Below, piece after piece: positions 8,558 to 18,044 of a DNA stretch of 64,000 bases. The notes below the pieces were generated by a model. The model ran no database searches and was not told the origin of the DNA. It saw only the letters and a program-made list of their open reading frames with translations. The translations under genes were made by a program, and so were the position numbers. Position 1 is the first letter of the stretch, and the number at the start of each line of letters is the position of its first letter. This DNA comes from Nocardioides carbamazepini (GTDB taxonomy: Bacteria; Actinomycetota; Actinomycetes; Propionibacteriales; Nocardioidaceae), in assembly GCF_024614185.1 (NCBI RefSeq), contig NZ_JAHTLF010000018.1, forward strand, positions 903,821 through 967,820, read 5' to 3'.

Positions 8558-9388
8558 TCAGCCCGTGGCGGCGAGCGTCGTGGAGTGGATGACGTCGCCG
8601 GTGCCGCAGGCGAGCACCTCGGCCTCCTGGGTCGACCCGGCCGGCTGGCGGAAGGCGACCACGGCCGGCTTGCCGTCGTAGAGGACGCCGACGAGGTATC
8701 CGCGGCCGAAGGACGCCGGCTCGCAGATGAAGCCGGCGGGGATGGTGAGCGTGGCGCCGGCGTAGTCGGCGGCGGCCGGGTGCGGCAGGGTGACGTGCTG
8801 GAGCGCGACCAGGTCCTCACGCAGGTGGTCGGCCCGCACCTCGCGGACCGGCTCGTCGGTGGGGACCCGCTGCGGGAGGACGTACGGCTGGTCGAGCTCG
8901 CCCGAGGCCGCCGGACTGGGGGCCTGACCGGTGGGAGCGTTCTTCGCCTGGTCGCCGCCGGCCTCATCCTCGGCCTGCGCGCCGGCCACGGCACTCTCGC
9001 GGGCCGAGTCGTCCTGGGCGAGCTGGTGCGCCGTCGCGAGGTCGTCGCTGCCGGCACCGTTGTCGGACACGAGTCCGACACCGACCGCGACCACCGCGAC
9101 CGCGGCGGCCGCGCCGAACAGGAGCCGGACCCGGCGCCGGCGCCGCAGCGCCGCTGGGTCGAGGGGGACCACGACCGCGGGTGCCTCGGGATGGCTCAGG
9201 TGGACGCCGCCCGGCGGCAGGGAGGCCGCGGCGCGCTCGGCGGCGAGGCCGGTGATCACGCTGTCGAGCCGGGCGGCGACGTCGCCGGGGAGCGGCACCG
9301 GTCCCCCCGCGTCCGCGAGGGCACGGCGAACGGCCTCCTCCTGGGCGGAGGTCGGCGGTGCGGCGGACGGCTCGGTGGCGTCGTTCAT
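8558..9388 (-). CDS. Probable anti-sigma-M factor (single-pass membrane protein)
   Basis: 276 residues. The cytoplasmic N-terminal 85 residues precede RRRRR and one membrane segment (about 88-107), then a long polar linker and an extracytoplasmic domain of about 120 residues. It lies 49 bases behind sigM on the same strand, the position of the SigM anti-sigma factor in mycobacteria (Rv3912). No zinc-binding ZAS motif (HxxxCxxC) is seen, so binding to SigM is inferred from position and topology. Release of SigM would follow an envelope signal. Confidence 0.7.
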   Translation of the reverse strand: MNDATEPSAAPPTSAQEEAVRRALADAGGPVPLPGDVAARLDSVITGLAAERAAASLPPGGVHLSHPEAPAVVVPLDPAALRRRRRVRLLFGAAAAVAVVAVGVGLVSDNGAGSDDLATAHQLAQDDSARESAVAGAQAEDEAGGDQAKNAPTGQAPSPAASGELDQPYVLPQRVPTDEPVREVRADHLREDLVALQHVTLPHPAAADYAGATLTIPAGFICEPASFGRGYLVGVLYDGKPAVVAFRQPAGSTQEAEVLACGTGDVIHSTTLAATG

Positions 9389-9437
9389 GTGGGATTCCTG
9401 GCACGGGGGCCCGGTGGGGACGGGCGGGGTGGGGTGA

Positions 9438-10184
9438 TCAGTCGACGGCGGTGCCCGCGGGCGGTCCGCGGGGCGTCATCGATCCGACGTCCGGGGCGCC
9501 GGACGGGTTCCCGGCGTCATGGGCGGCACGGCCGGCGGTGGTGTCCGCGCCATCGTCGGCGAGGTCGTCCAGTACGTCGGCGAGGAGGACGGCGAGCCGG
9601 GCCCGGCCGCGCGAGCAGCGGCTCTTCACCGTCCCCTCGGCGCAGTCGAGGATCTGCGCGACCTCGGCGACGGGATAGCCCTCCATGTCGACGAGCACCA
9701 GCGCGGCCCGCTGCTCCTCGGGCAGCGTCGCCAGCGCGGTGAGGACCCGCTCCCGGCGCTCGGTGACCAGGCTGTGCTCGACCGGGTCGACAGCGGTGCC
9801 GACGGTCTGGCGGACCCGGCGGTATCCGGCCTCGACGGCGTCGAGGTCGTCGGGCAGCGGCTCGGTCCGGCGTACCGACTCCTTGCGCAGGCGGTCCAGG
9901 CACGCGTTGACGACGACCCGGTGCAGCCAGGTGGTCACCGCGGCGTCGCCGCGGAACGAGCCGGCGCGGCGGAACGCGGCGACGAGGCCGTCCTGGAGGC
10001 CGTCGGCGGCCGTCTCGGGGTGGCCGCAGGTGCGCAGCGCGACGGCCCACAGCCGGTCGCGATGGCGGGCGACGAGGACACCGAAGGCCTCGGGGTCGCC
10101 GTCGACATGTGCGGCGAGCAGCTCGCGGTCGCTCGAGGCGTCGCCTGGCGGCGTGTCGCGGAAATGACTCACCGTCTCACGCAC
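9438..10184 (-). CDS. sigM: ECF RNA polymerase sigma factor SigM
   Basis: About 248 residues from GTG 10184; a second GTG at 10172 (giving VSHFRDTPPGD) is equally possible, and the longer frame to 10304 reads as non-coding. Region 2 includes AFGVLVARHRDRLWAVALR and the promoter-melting block FRGDAAVTTWLHRVVVNACLDRLRK. Region 4 has LPEEQRAALVLVDMEGYPVAEVAQIL followed by EGTVKSRCSRGRARL. Redirects polymerase to stress promoters. The order murJ, pseudokinase, sigM, anti-sigma, trxB, trxA matches the mycobacterial locus, which supports the SigM name over other ECF groups. Confidence 0.88.
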   Translation of the reverse strand: MRETVSHFRDTPPGDASSDRELLAAHVDGDPEAFGVLVARHRDRLWAVALRTCGHPETAADGLQDGLVAAFRRAGSFRGDAAVTTWLHRVVVNACLDRLRKESVRRTEPLPDDLDAVEAGYRRVRQTVGTAVDPVEHSLVTERRERVLTALATLPEEQRAALVLVDMEGYPVAEVAQILDCAEGTVKSRCSRGRARLAVLLADVLDDLADDGADTTAGRAAHDAGNPSGAPDVGSMTPRGPPAGTAVD

Positions 10185-10322
10185 CCAGGGCACGCACCTC
10201 GCCGCGTTGGCGACGCTCGGAAGACAACCCGGTATGCCATCGCGCCGCCGCCTTGCGATGCACGCACCCTGAGCACGTGAACCGGCAAGCCATCTCCGCG
10301 ACACGCCACTGGCTCGCGCACG

Positions 10323-12269
10323 TCACTCACCACGGACCACCACCTCGGATACCTCGGCCCGGAAGTCGCCGTCGACCTCGGGCAGGGCCGTCCACCACAG
10401 GACAAGGTAGCGAGACCGGACCGGATCCGCCCCCGCGAGGGTCAGGACGCCGCCGCCGGCCTGGGTGGCGGCCGGGGTGCCGGTCGGTGCGTCGGTGGGC
10501 GCGGCGGTGCCCGGCACCGCGTGGAGGGACACCTGGTTGGGCTCCATCGACCCCTCGTCGACCATCCGCACCGTGACGCTGTCGACCGTGCGGACCGCGC
10601 CCAGGTCGATCACCAGGCCGACACCCGTCTTGAGGCCCGGCGGCGGACCCAGCTGGTTGTCGAAGTAGGTCTGCGTGCTCCACGTGGTGCGGACGTCGCC
10701 GTCGGTCAGGTTCTCGAGGGACCCCGGGTCCTCCTCGCCGTCGCCCAGGGGGTCGAGGTCGTCGAGCGCGATCCCGTCGAGGACCGCGGCCCGGCCGGTG
10801 CTGGTCTCCACCGTGGTCGGGGTCTCCTCCGGGTCGCCGCCGAGTGCGGTGCGGCCCCGGCCGAGGTTGAACGCGATCGCGATCGCGACCAGGAGCAGCA
10901 CCGCCAGCGCGACCGCCATGGCCAGGCGCAGCCAGCTCCGACCCGGCACCTTCTCGAGGTTGTCGGTCGAGCCGCCGTCGTCCGGGCCGGCGCCGGTCTC
11001 CCACGGCCAGAAGCCGCTGGACGGCGGGCCGCCGGGCACCTCCCCCGACGGGACGGGTGGCAGCCGCGGGCGTCGTACGCCGCCCGGCGGGTCGGGAGCG
11101 AACAGCGGGCGCTCGGGCAGGTCCTCGAACGGCGGCGGTGGCGGCGGTGGCGTGCTGCGGGTGCGCAGCCAGGTGACGTCCTCCTCGCCGAAGACCGGCA
11201 TGCCGGCCTCGGTGGGGAGCTCGGTCACCAGGGGGATGTCGGACTCGTCGGGCTCGTGGGGCTCCGGTCCCCGGTCGGGCTCCCTGTCAGGCTCCGGTCC
11301 CCTGTCAGGCTCCGGGTCCGGCGCCCGGTCGGGCGCGACGGCCGCGGCGGGCGGTACGACGGGGATGTCGTCGCGCGACGCGTCGTGCGGCAGCGGGTCG
11401 GCGAGCGCCGGCAGCCACACCGGCCGCAGCTCGTTGATCGGGGGCACCGCCCGCGCCAGCTGCTCGGGCATCCCGGCCGGATCCCCGACGAAGGCGACCA
11501 GCTCCGCGGCGATCGCCGCGGCCGTGGACACGTCGGGATGATCGCTGCCGCGCCGTCGGCGGCGCGACGGGACGGGCGCCCCCGCGCGCTGGTCGAGCTC
11601 GCGCCACAGCACGTCCAGGGGCTGCGGGACGCCCGCCACGACCTGGCGGGGGCTGAGGGTCGTGTCGTTCTCGCGGGGGGCGGCGGGGACGATCGAGCCG
11701 GACGGGCCGGGCCAGGTCGCGGTGAGCGCGCAGTGGAGCAGGCCGCCGAGGTCCTCCAGGTCGCCCTGGACGTCGCCGGGCGAGAGTCCGTGCAGGGCGG
11801 CATCGACGCACATCCCGATGATCCGCACGGCGCCGTACCGGTCGATGAGGACGTTCTCCGGGTTGAGCCGGCCGTGCGTGACGCCCGCCGCGTGGGCGCG
11901 GGCCAGCGCGTCGGCGACGTCGGCGACCAGCCAGGCCGCGTTGCGCGGGGCCAGCGGCCCGTCGTGGGTGACCAGGATGTCGAGGGAGATGCCGGTGCCC
12001 CACTCGTTGACCACGAAGCAGCGGCCGTCCTCCTCCTCGGCGTCCAGGACCCGCAGGATCCGCGGGTCGAGGACCTGCGCGGAGGTGCGCGCCGCCTCCA
12101 CCAGCGCGTGGGCGCGGGCGTCGTCGTGGGCGATGACGTGCAGTGCGACGAAGCGCTCGAGGATCCCGTCGTGGGCGCGCCAGAACCGCCCGCCCCCGCT
12201 CTCGCTCAGCAGGTCGATCAACCGGTAGCGGCCCGCGAGGACATCGCCCGACCGCGTCGACGTCGCCAC
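10323..12269 (-). CDS. Membrane-anchored pseudokinase with extracytoplasmic discoidin-like domain (MurJ partner)
   Basis: 648 residues, GTG start behind AGGGGG. The N-terminal kinase-like domain lacks key residues: the usual lysine in the VAIK position is His (ALHVI), the catalytic HRD loop is HGRLNPENV, and DFG is replaced near RIIGMCVD, so phosphotransfer is unlikely. A proline- and acid-rich linker follows, with tandem PD/RGPEP repeats around residues 315-345, then a membrane helix (about 443-468) and an outer domain with LTDGDVRTTWST and VIDLGAVRTVDSVTVRM, typical of F5/8 type C (discoidin) folds. In M. tuberculosis these modules are fused to MviN/MurJ; here they form a separate gene 72 bases behind murJ. 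Confidence 0.85.
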   Translation of the reverse strand: MATSTRSGDVLAGRYRLIDLLSESGGGRFWRAHDGILERFVALHVIAHDDARAHALVEAARTSAQVLDPRILRVLDAEEEDGRCFVVNEWGTGISLDILVTHDGPLAPRNAAWLVADVADALARAHAAGVTHGRLNPENVLIDRYGAVRIIGMCVDAALHGLSPGDVQGDLEDLGGLLHCALTATWPGPSGSIVPAAPRENDTTLSPRQVVAGVPQPLDVLWRELDQRAGAPVPSRRRRRGSDHPDVSTAAAIAAELVAFVGDPAGMPEQLARAVPPINELRPVWLPALADPLPHDASRDDIPVVPPAAAVAPDRAPDPEPDRGPEPDREPDRGPEPHEPDESDIPLVTELPTEAGMPVFGEEDVTWLRTRSTPPPPPPPFEDLPERPLFAPDPPGGVRRPRLPPVPSGEVPGGPPSSGFWPWETGAGPDDGGSTDNLEKVPGRSWLRLAMAVALAVLLLVAIAIAFNLGRGRTALGGDPEETPTTVETSTGRAAVLDGIALDDLDPLGDGEEDPGSLENLTDGDVRTTWSTQTYFDNQLGPPPGLKTGVGLVIDLGAVRTVDSVTVRMVDEGSMEPNQVSLHAVPGTAAPTDAPTGTPAATQAGGGVLTLAGADPVRSRYLVLWWTALPEVDGDFRAEVSEVVVRGE

Positions 12270-12341
12270 CTCGACCCCCTGCTCGCCCTCGTGTCCCTCA
12301 GGTGTCCCTCTGCTTGTCCCTCCGGGTCACCTTAGACCGGC

Positions 12342-14039
12342 TCAGCGCCGCCGCAGCCGCCCGGCGACGGTGTCGGCCACGGAGGTCACCTCGGTCAGCC
12401 GCAGCGGCCCCGCGACGGTCAGCAGCGCAGCCCCCGCGCCCGCGCTGACGATCGCCACCTCGACCGCCGCCAGGGTCCAGTGCGGATGCCGGCCGACCAG
12501 CTCGACGACGGTGTCGGTGACCACGATGTCGAGGAACCGGGCGACCACGAACACGACCACGCTCGCTCCCAGCAGGCGCAGCACGAACCCCTGCCAGCGG
12601 CGGGCGACGCCGCGCGCCGCGCCACCTCGGCGCAGCCGGCGGACGAGCACGACCGACGAGATCGTCGCGCCGACCGCGTACGCGCCGGCGTAGGCCAGCA
12701 CCAGCATCGGTGCGGTGTCCCACGGGTCGACCTGGGCGACGAGGAGGATCGCGAGACCGATGTTGGTGGCCGCGATCGCGCACTGCACGTAGAACACCAG
12801 CCGGTTGAGCTCGAGCGCATAGAACCCGCGCAGCACCAGGTAGTGCACGGTGAACGCGACGACAGCGAAGCCGAAGAGCACCATCGACGACTCGAAGCGG
12901 TAGACATAGGGGGCCGTCGCGCCGTGCCCCCACACGACCTGGGCCAGCGGCAGCGCGATCGAGGGCAGCAGGGCCGAGAACGGTACGACGACGACGAGCG
13001 CCGTGCGCAGCGTGCTGCCGAGCGTGGTGGCCAGCCGGCCCATGTCGGCGGCGGCCGCGGCGGCGGACAGGCGCGGCAGGATCGCGGTCGCCAGGGAGAC
13101 GGTGATGATCGAGTGGGGCACCATCACCACGAGCATCACGTTGGAGTAGATCGTGATGCCGGTGCCGTCGGCGGCGGAGGCCGTGCCGCCGGACGCGAGA
13201 CGCACCACGACGACGTACGCGATCTGGTTGACGACCACGAACAGCACGGTCCACAGGCCGAGCTTGAAGGTGTGGCCGAGGCCGACGCCCCGCCAGTCGA
13301 AGCGCGGCCGGATCCGCACGCCGCTGCTGCGCAGGTAGGGCACCAGGACCAGCAGCTGGGCCGCGATCCCGATGGTGGAGCCGATGCCGAGCAGCCGCTC
13401 CTGGCCGGGGGTGAATGCCGCCAGCTGCTCGGCGGGACTGGCCGGGCCGAACGCGACGAGGTAGGTCACCAGGACCGCGATGGAGATCAGGTTGTTGGCG
13501 ATCGGCGCCCACATCATCGGCCCGAACCGGCCCCGGGCGTTGAGCACCTGCCCGAACAGCACGAACATGCCGTAGAAGAAGACCTGGGGCAGGCAGAAGC
13601 GGGCGAAGTCGATGGCGGACTGCCGCTGCTCGGCGAGGTGCGGGGCGTCGTAGCTCGGCACCAGGACGTGCATGACGAACGGCGCGGCGAGGACGAGCAG
13701 CACGGTCACCAGGCCGAGGAAGCAGGCCGCGAGGGTGATCACCCGGTTGACGTACGCCGCGCCGTCGTCGGCGTCGTTCTTCATCGCGCGGACGATCTGC
13801 GGCACCAGCACCGCGTTGAACACGCCGCCGGCGAGCAGGATGTAGAGCATGTTCGGCACCGTGTTGGCCACGGTGAAGATGTCGGCGTGCAGGGAGATGC
13901 CGAGTGCCGCGGCGAGCAGCGTCGAGCGGATGAACCCGCTGAACCGGGACACGACGGTGCCGGCCGCCATCACGGCGGTGTTGGCGAGGATCCGGCGCTG
14001 CTCGCCGGCGGCGCCTCCCGTGGTGTCGCCGTCGGTCAC
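12342..14039 (-). CDS. murJ: Lipid II flippase MurJ (MviN)
   Basis: 565 residues from GTG 14039, which overlaps the stop of the upstream gene (GTGA). N-terminal motif AVMAAGTVVSRFSGFIRSTLL is the family signature, followed by about 14 hydrophobic segments with family landmarks such as LPQVFFYG and LNARGRFGPMMWAPI. MurJ moves lipid II across the cytoplasmic membrane for peptidoglycan synthesis. In mycobacteria the pseudokinase module at its C-terminus regulates this step through an FHA protein; here that module is the following gene. Confidence 0.96.
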   Translation of the reverse strand: MTDGDTTGGAAGEQRRILANTAVMAAGTVVSRFSGFIRSTLLAAALGISLHADIFTVANTVPNMLYILLAGGVFNAVLVPQIVRAMKNDADDGAAYVNRVITLAACFLGLVTVLLVLAAPFVMHVLVPSYDAPHLAEQRQSAIDFARFCLPQVFFYGMFVLFGQVLNARGRFGPMMWAPIANNLISIAVLVTYLVAFGPASPAEQLAAFTPGQERLLGIGSTIGIAAQLLVLVPYLRSSGVRIRPRFDWRGVGLGHTFKLGLWTVLFVVVNQIAYVVVVRLASGGTASAADGTGITIYSNVMLVVMVPHSIITVSLATAILPRLSAAAAAADMGRLATTLGSTLRTALVVVVPFSALLPSIALPLAQVVWGHGATAPYVYRFESSMVLFGFAVVAFTVHYLVLRGFYALELNRLVFYVQCAIAATNIGLAILLVAQVDPWDTAPMLVLAYAGAYAVGATISSVVLVRRLRRGGAARGVARRWQGFVLRLLGASVVVFVVARFLDIVVTDTVVELVGRHPHWTLAAVEVAIVSAGAGAALLTVAGPLRLTEVTSVADTVAGRLRRR

Positions 14040-16327
14040 GAGGCGGCCTCGCCGCGCGCGGCACGGAACCGGCGGACCAGGCGGATGCCGATGGCGACGA
14101 AGAGGATGCCGGCGCCGGTGCCGATGATCGCCCAGATCACGACGCCCACCTGCCCGGAGCGGATCGGCAGCTCGTCCTCGGCGCCGAGCGGCGTGCCGTC
14201 GGCGTCGGTGAGGCGCAGCCGCACGTTGTGGACGCCGGTGCCGCGCATGTCGGCGCTGACCGGGACCGACGATCGGCTGTTGGCCGCCAGGACGATGGGG
14301 TTGGCCACCGAGATCGTCGCGCCGTCGTCGGTCGCGACCTCGATCCGGACCGTCACCGCGTGGTCGAGGGTGTTGCTGACCGCGACGTTGAAGCTGCCCG
14401 AGCTGCTCGACAGGGTGACCCCCTGGGGCGCGTCGAGGCCGACCTGGTCGAGCTGGTCCTCCACCCACGCGCGGGAGCGGCCCAGGCGCGGCCCGGCGTC
14501 GGCGTCGTCGCGCATGGCGTACGACGTCCCGGCGAGCGCCTCGCCGACCAGCGTGTCGCCGATCGTGTAGGCCTCGCCGAGGATGCTCTGCAGCGAGCGG
14601 CCCGCGCGGATCAGGCTGCCGGCCTCGTTGAACACGCTCGCGTCGAGCTGCGCGGCGACCTGGCCCTGCGGGTAGGCGAGGTCGTCCGGGTCGAGCTGGC
14701 GCTCGTCGGCGTCGGCGGTGTTGACGGCGAGGTCGTTGGTGCGGGTGAGGGTCGGGAGGTCGACGAGGGTGACCAGGTCGGTGTCGAGCCCGGACCAGAA
14801 GTCCCGGGCGCCGGCGGCGTCGATGCTGGAGGGCAGGACGACCACGAGCGGATCGGGTCGCTCGTCACCGGCCCGCAGGATCCGTACGACCGCCTCGCTG
14901 AGCAGCCGCTGGCGCAGGGCGACCGGCGCCAGGGCCGGGTCGGGGCCCGGACCGCCGCGGGCGGTCGCGGTGCTGGTGGGCACGATCGGCCGGTCGTCCA
15001 CGAGGCCGCCGACCGGGGCGCCGTCAGGGAAGGCCTCTGCCGAGAACATCTGCTCGCCGAGCAGCACCGTCGCCCCGTCGTCGACGTCCGCGATCGCCGC
15101 GGCGTCGAGATAGCCGTTGCGGGACGCGACGACGGGGGTCGCCTCGACGCCCCAGGCGGCCAGCGTCGGCGCCGCGTGCTTGCGGGCGGTCGCGTAGAGA
15201 CTGGGCAGGGCCCGCGCCGCGGCGGAGAGGTCCGGGTCGCCGTACGGGAGCGCGGCCACGGTGTCGTCGGGCAGCACCGTCGCCGCGCGCTGGACCCAGC
15301 TCTGGGCCGCGCGGACCAGGGTGTCGTCGGGGTCCAGCGTCGCGGCGCCGAGGTCGGCCGCGTCGTCGGTGCCCTCGCCGGCCTCGTCAGCATCGTCGTC
15401 GCTCGGGGACCCGCTCGGCGAGGGGTCCTCGCTCTCCTCCGACCCGCCGTCGGGGGCGACGGGCGTGATCGCCCGGACCGGGTTGCCGGCCGCGAGCTGG
15501 TTGACCGCGTCGGGCACGGCGGGATCGACCAGCCAGGTCACCGGTGCGGTGCCGCTCGCCGACCCGAACGCGAGCGGGCCGCCGAGGACGCCCTCCGGCG
15601 AGAGCGCCTCCTCCCACCAGTCGGTGCGGCCGAGCTCGCCGTCGGCCGAGTGCGCCACCCGGCCGCGCAGCGGGACGACGACCGCGGTGTCGACCCGGGC
15701 GGAGGTGCCCGGCTCGACGTACGGCAGGAAGGTGCGGGCCCGCCCGTCGGCAAGGAGGTCGCGGCCGTCGGGGTTCTCGCCCAGGGCGTGCACCCCGAAC
15801 CAGTACACGCCGGTGGTCGGGTCCGCGAAGACCTCGCGCAGCACCCGCTGCGGGATCCGGATCGAGTACGCCTGGGACTCGCCCGGGCCGAGGGTCTCGA
15901 TCTGCGCCTGCACGTCCGGGTCGTCGATCTTGCGCACACCGACCTGGGCCTCGGGGTCGGTGGCGACCGCATCGATCAGCTCGGCCTCGGTGGTCATCGC
16001 CGGCGGGCAGCCGACGCAGTCGGCGCCGGCGCCGAACATCGGGTAGAGGTTGATGCGCTGCCACGTCTCGAGGTCGACATTGGTGACCCAGCCGCGGATG
16101 ACCAGAGGGCCGGTGCGGGGGAGCACGCCGGGCGTGAGCTCGTCGATGGTGACCTCGAGCGGTGGGTCGTACTCCGCGGTCTTGGGCGCGGTCTCGGGCG
16201 CGGCCGCCGGCGCGGGTCCGCCCGGGGCCGCGGACGCGGCGGGGACGCCGGCCAGCGCGGGAGTGGCGAGGCCGAGGAGCAGAGCGGTCGCCAAGCCTGC
16301 GAGCAGGCGGGAAGGACGGCGGACCAC
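14036..16327 (-). CDS. Secreted membrane-anchored protein of the DUF6049 type (Rv3909-like)
   Basis: 763 residues from GTG 16327, chosen because a signal peptide follows at once (RRPSRLLAGLATALLLGL then ATPALA); the longer frame crosses the divergent cca gene. A large extracytoplasmic region is followed by one C-terminal membrane helix (VVIWAIIGTGAGILFVAIGI) and a short basic tail, so it is a type I membrane protein. A Ser/Asp/Glu-rich linker lies near residues 290-325. Position directly before murJ equals Rv3909 in M. tuberculosis. Function unknown; coupling to murJ by a four-base overlap suggests a cell-wall role. Confidence 0.8.
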   Translation of the reverse strand: MVRRPSRLLAGLATALLLGLATPALAGVPAASAAPGGPAPAAAPETAPKTAEYDPPLEVTIDELTPGVLPRTGPLVIRGWVTNVDLETWQRINLYPMFGAGADCVGCPPAMTTEAELIDAVATDPEAQVGVRKIDDPDVQAQIETLGPGESQAYSIRIPQRVLREVFADPTTGVYWFGVHALGENPDGRDLLADGRARTFLPYVEPGTSARVDTAVVVPLRGRVAHSADGELGRTDWWEEALSPEGVLGGPLAFGSASGTAPVTWLVDPAVPDAVNQLAAGNPVRAITPVAPDGGSEESEDPSPSGSPSDDDADEAGEGTDDAADLGAATLDPDDTLVRAAQSWVQRAATVLPDDTVAALPYGDPDLSAAARALPSLYATARKHAAPTLAAWGVEATPVVASRNGYLDAAAIADVDDGATVLLGEQMFSAEAFPDGAPVGGLVDDRPIVPTSTATARGGPGPDPALAPVALRQRLLSEAVVRILRAGDERPDPLVVVLPSSIDAAGARDFWSGLDTDLVTLVDLPTLTRTNDLAVNTADADERQLDPDDLAYPQGQVAAQLDASVFNEAGSLIRAGRSLQSILGEAYTIGDTLVGEALAGTSYAMRDDADAGPRLGRSRAWVEDQLDQVGLDAPQGVTLSSSSGSFNVAVSNTLDHAVTVRIEVATDDGATISVANPIVLAANSRSSVPVSADMRGTGVHNVRLRLTDADGTPLGAEDELPIRSGQVGVVIWAIIGTGAGILFVAIGIRLVRRFRAARGEAAS

Positions 16328-16379
16328 GAACCCGAGGGTAGTGGGGGCCTTGACGGCGTCCCGCCTAGACTCTCCGCCC

Positions 16380-17858
16380 GTGACCGACACGCCCGACCAG
16401 ACACCCCCCGGCGCCCCGCTGAGGCTGGTCGACGTCCAGGCCGCTGTCGCCGCCGAGCTCGACCGGATCGCGCCGGTCATCGACGACCTCGGCGCCCGCT
16501 TCGCCGCGGCCGGCCACGAGCTGGCCCTCGTCGGTGGGCCGGTGCGCGACGCGATGCTCGGCCGCGCGTCCAACGATCTCGACCTCACCACGTCGGCCCG
16601 CCCCGAGCAGACCGACAAGATCCTCAAGTCCTGGGGCGACGCCTGGTGGGACATGGGCCGCGACTTCGGCACCATCGGCTGCCGCAAGGGCGACTGGATC
16701 GTCGAGGTCACCACCTACCGCTCCGAGTCCTACGACCCGGACTCGCGCAAGCCCGAGGTCCAGTACGGCGACACGCTGGCCGGTGACCTCGGCCGCCGCG
16801 ACTTCACCGTCAACGCGATGGCGGTCCGGCTGCCGGGCCGCGAGCTCGAGGACCCGTACGGCGGGGTGGTGGACCTCGCGCACCGGGTGCTCCGCACGCC
16901 GGGGACGGCCGAGCAGTCCTTCTCCGACGACCCGCTGCGGATGATGCGGGCCGCCCGCTTCGCCGCGCAGCTCGGCTTCGCGGTCGACCCGTCGGTCGTG
17001 CGCGCGATGACGGACATGGCGGACCGGATCACGATCATCTCGGCCGAGCGGGTGCGCGACGAGCTGACGAAGCTGATCTGCGCGCCGTACCCCCGGCGGG
17101 GGCTCGAGCTCCTCGTCGAGACCGGGCTCGCCGACCGGGTCCTGCCCGAGCTGCCGGCGCTCAAGCTCGAGCGCGACGAGCACCACCGGCACAAGGACGT
17201 CTACGAGCACACCCTCACCGTGCTGGAGCAGGCGATCGAGCTGGAGCCCCGGCTGGCGGAGCGCGCCGAGATCCCCGCGCCCGACTTCGTGTCCCGGTTC
17301 GCCGCGCTCATGCACGACGTCGGCAAGCCGAAGACCCGGCGGTTCCAGGACGACGGCATCGTCACCTTCCACCACCACGACGTGGTCGGCGCCAAGCTGA
17401 CCCGCAAGCGGATGAGGGCGCTCAAGTTCAGCAACGACCAGATCGACGCCGTCGGCGACCTGGTCGAGCTGCACCTGCGGTTCCACGGCTACGGCTCCGG
17501 CGAGTGGACCGACTCCGCCGTGCGTCGCTACGTGCGCGACGCCGGCGACCAGCTCGAGCGGTTGCACGTGCTGACCCGCGCCGACTGCACGACCCGCAAC
17601 AAGAAGAAGGCCGACCGGCTCCGTCGTACCTATGACGACCTGGAGGCCCGGATCGACCGGCTCGCGGGCGAGGAGGAGCTGGCCTCGATCCGGCCCGACC
17701 TCGACGGCAACCAGATCATGACGATCCTGGGCATCGGCCCGGGCCGCGAGGTCGGCGAGGCCTACAAGTTCCTGCTCGAGCTGCGCCTCGACAACGGCCC
17801 GATGGCGCAGGACGCCGCGGCCGCCGCGCTCCGGGAGTGGTGGGCCGCGCGCGGCTGA
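16380..17858 (+). CDS. cca: CCA tRNA nucleotidyltransferase
   Basis: 492 residues from GTG 16380. The class II nucleotidyltransferase head has GGPVRDAMLG (residues 52-61) and the metal-binding pair in NDLDLT (66 and 68); the flexible loop, RRDFTVNAMA, and DDPLRMMRAARFA follow. A C-terminal HD domain carries LMHDVGKPKT and HHHDVVGAK. It adds or repairs the 3' CCA of tRNAs. Divergent from the DUF6049-type gene, 52 bases apart. In M. tuberculosis the same pair (pcnA and Rv3909) also flank murJ. Confidence 0.95.
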   Translation: MTDTPDQTPPGAPLRLVDVQAAVAAELDRIAPVIDDLGARFAAAGHELALVGGPVRDAMLGRASNDLDLTTSARPEQTDKILKSWGDAWWDMGRDFGTIGCRKGDWIVEVTTYRSESYDPDSRKPEVQYGDTLAGDLGRRDFTVNAMAVRLPGRELEDPYGGVVDLAHRVLRTPGTAEQSFSDDPLRMMRAARFAAQLGFAVDPSVVRAMTDMADRITIISAERVRDELTKLICAPYPRRGLELLVETGLADRVLPELPALKLERDEHHRHKDVYEHTLTVLEQAIELEPRLAERAEIPAPDFVSRFAALMHDVGKPKTRRFQDDGIVTFHHHDVVGAKLTRKRMRALKFSNDQIDAVGDLVELHLRFHGYGSGEWTDSAVRRYVRDAGDQLERLHVLTRADCTTRNKKKADRLRRTYDDLEARIDRLAGEEELASIRPDLDGNQIMTILGIGPGREVGEAYKFLLELRLDNGPMAQDAAAAALREWWAARG

Positions 17859-18018
17859 GCCTGAATCCACCGATCTGCCGCGTCGCGAGCGCCACCAGAC
17901 GGGTGCGGTGGCAAGGCGTCCGGCGCGAAGCCAGACTGGGCGTCTGTCGAGCGTCGGCAACGCAGCCAACGCGCCCGGCTGGTGGCGCGTAGCAGCGGGA
18001 AATCGGTGGATTCAGGCT
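17858..18018. repeat. 161-bp near-symmetrical palindrome
   Basis: Outer arms of 17 bp are perfect (AGCCTGAATCCACCGAT at 17858-17874 and its complement at 18002-18018). Inner arms GCGCCACCAG (17889-17898) and its complement (17979-17988) and an apex CAGACTGGGCGTCTG (17932-17946) are centred on the same point, so the whole element can fold as one long hairpin. It starts at the last base of the cca stop and ends 26 bases before the next convergent gene stop. Likely a dispersed palindromic element used as a two-way terminator. Confidence 0.8.
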
Positions 18019-18044
18019 GAGGCCGGATCCAGGCCGAGGCGTCG

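Noticed and set aside
14040..14468. Upstream extension of murJ to 14468
   Set aside because: The added 143 codons overlap the DUF6049-type gene and are Arg/Gly/Pro-rich; GTG 14039 gives the normal MurJ start and the four-base overlap.
14228..16786. 852-codon open frame antisense to the DUF6049-type gene
   Set aside because: Composition is that of a shadow frame, and it runs across two real genes.
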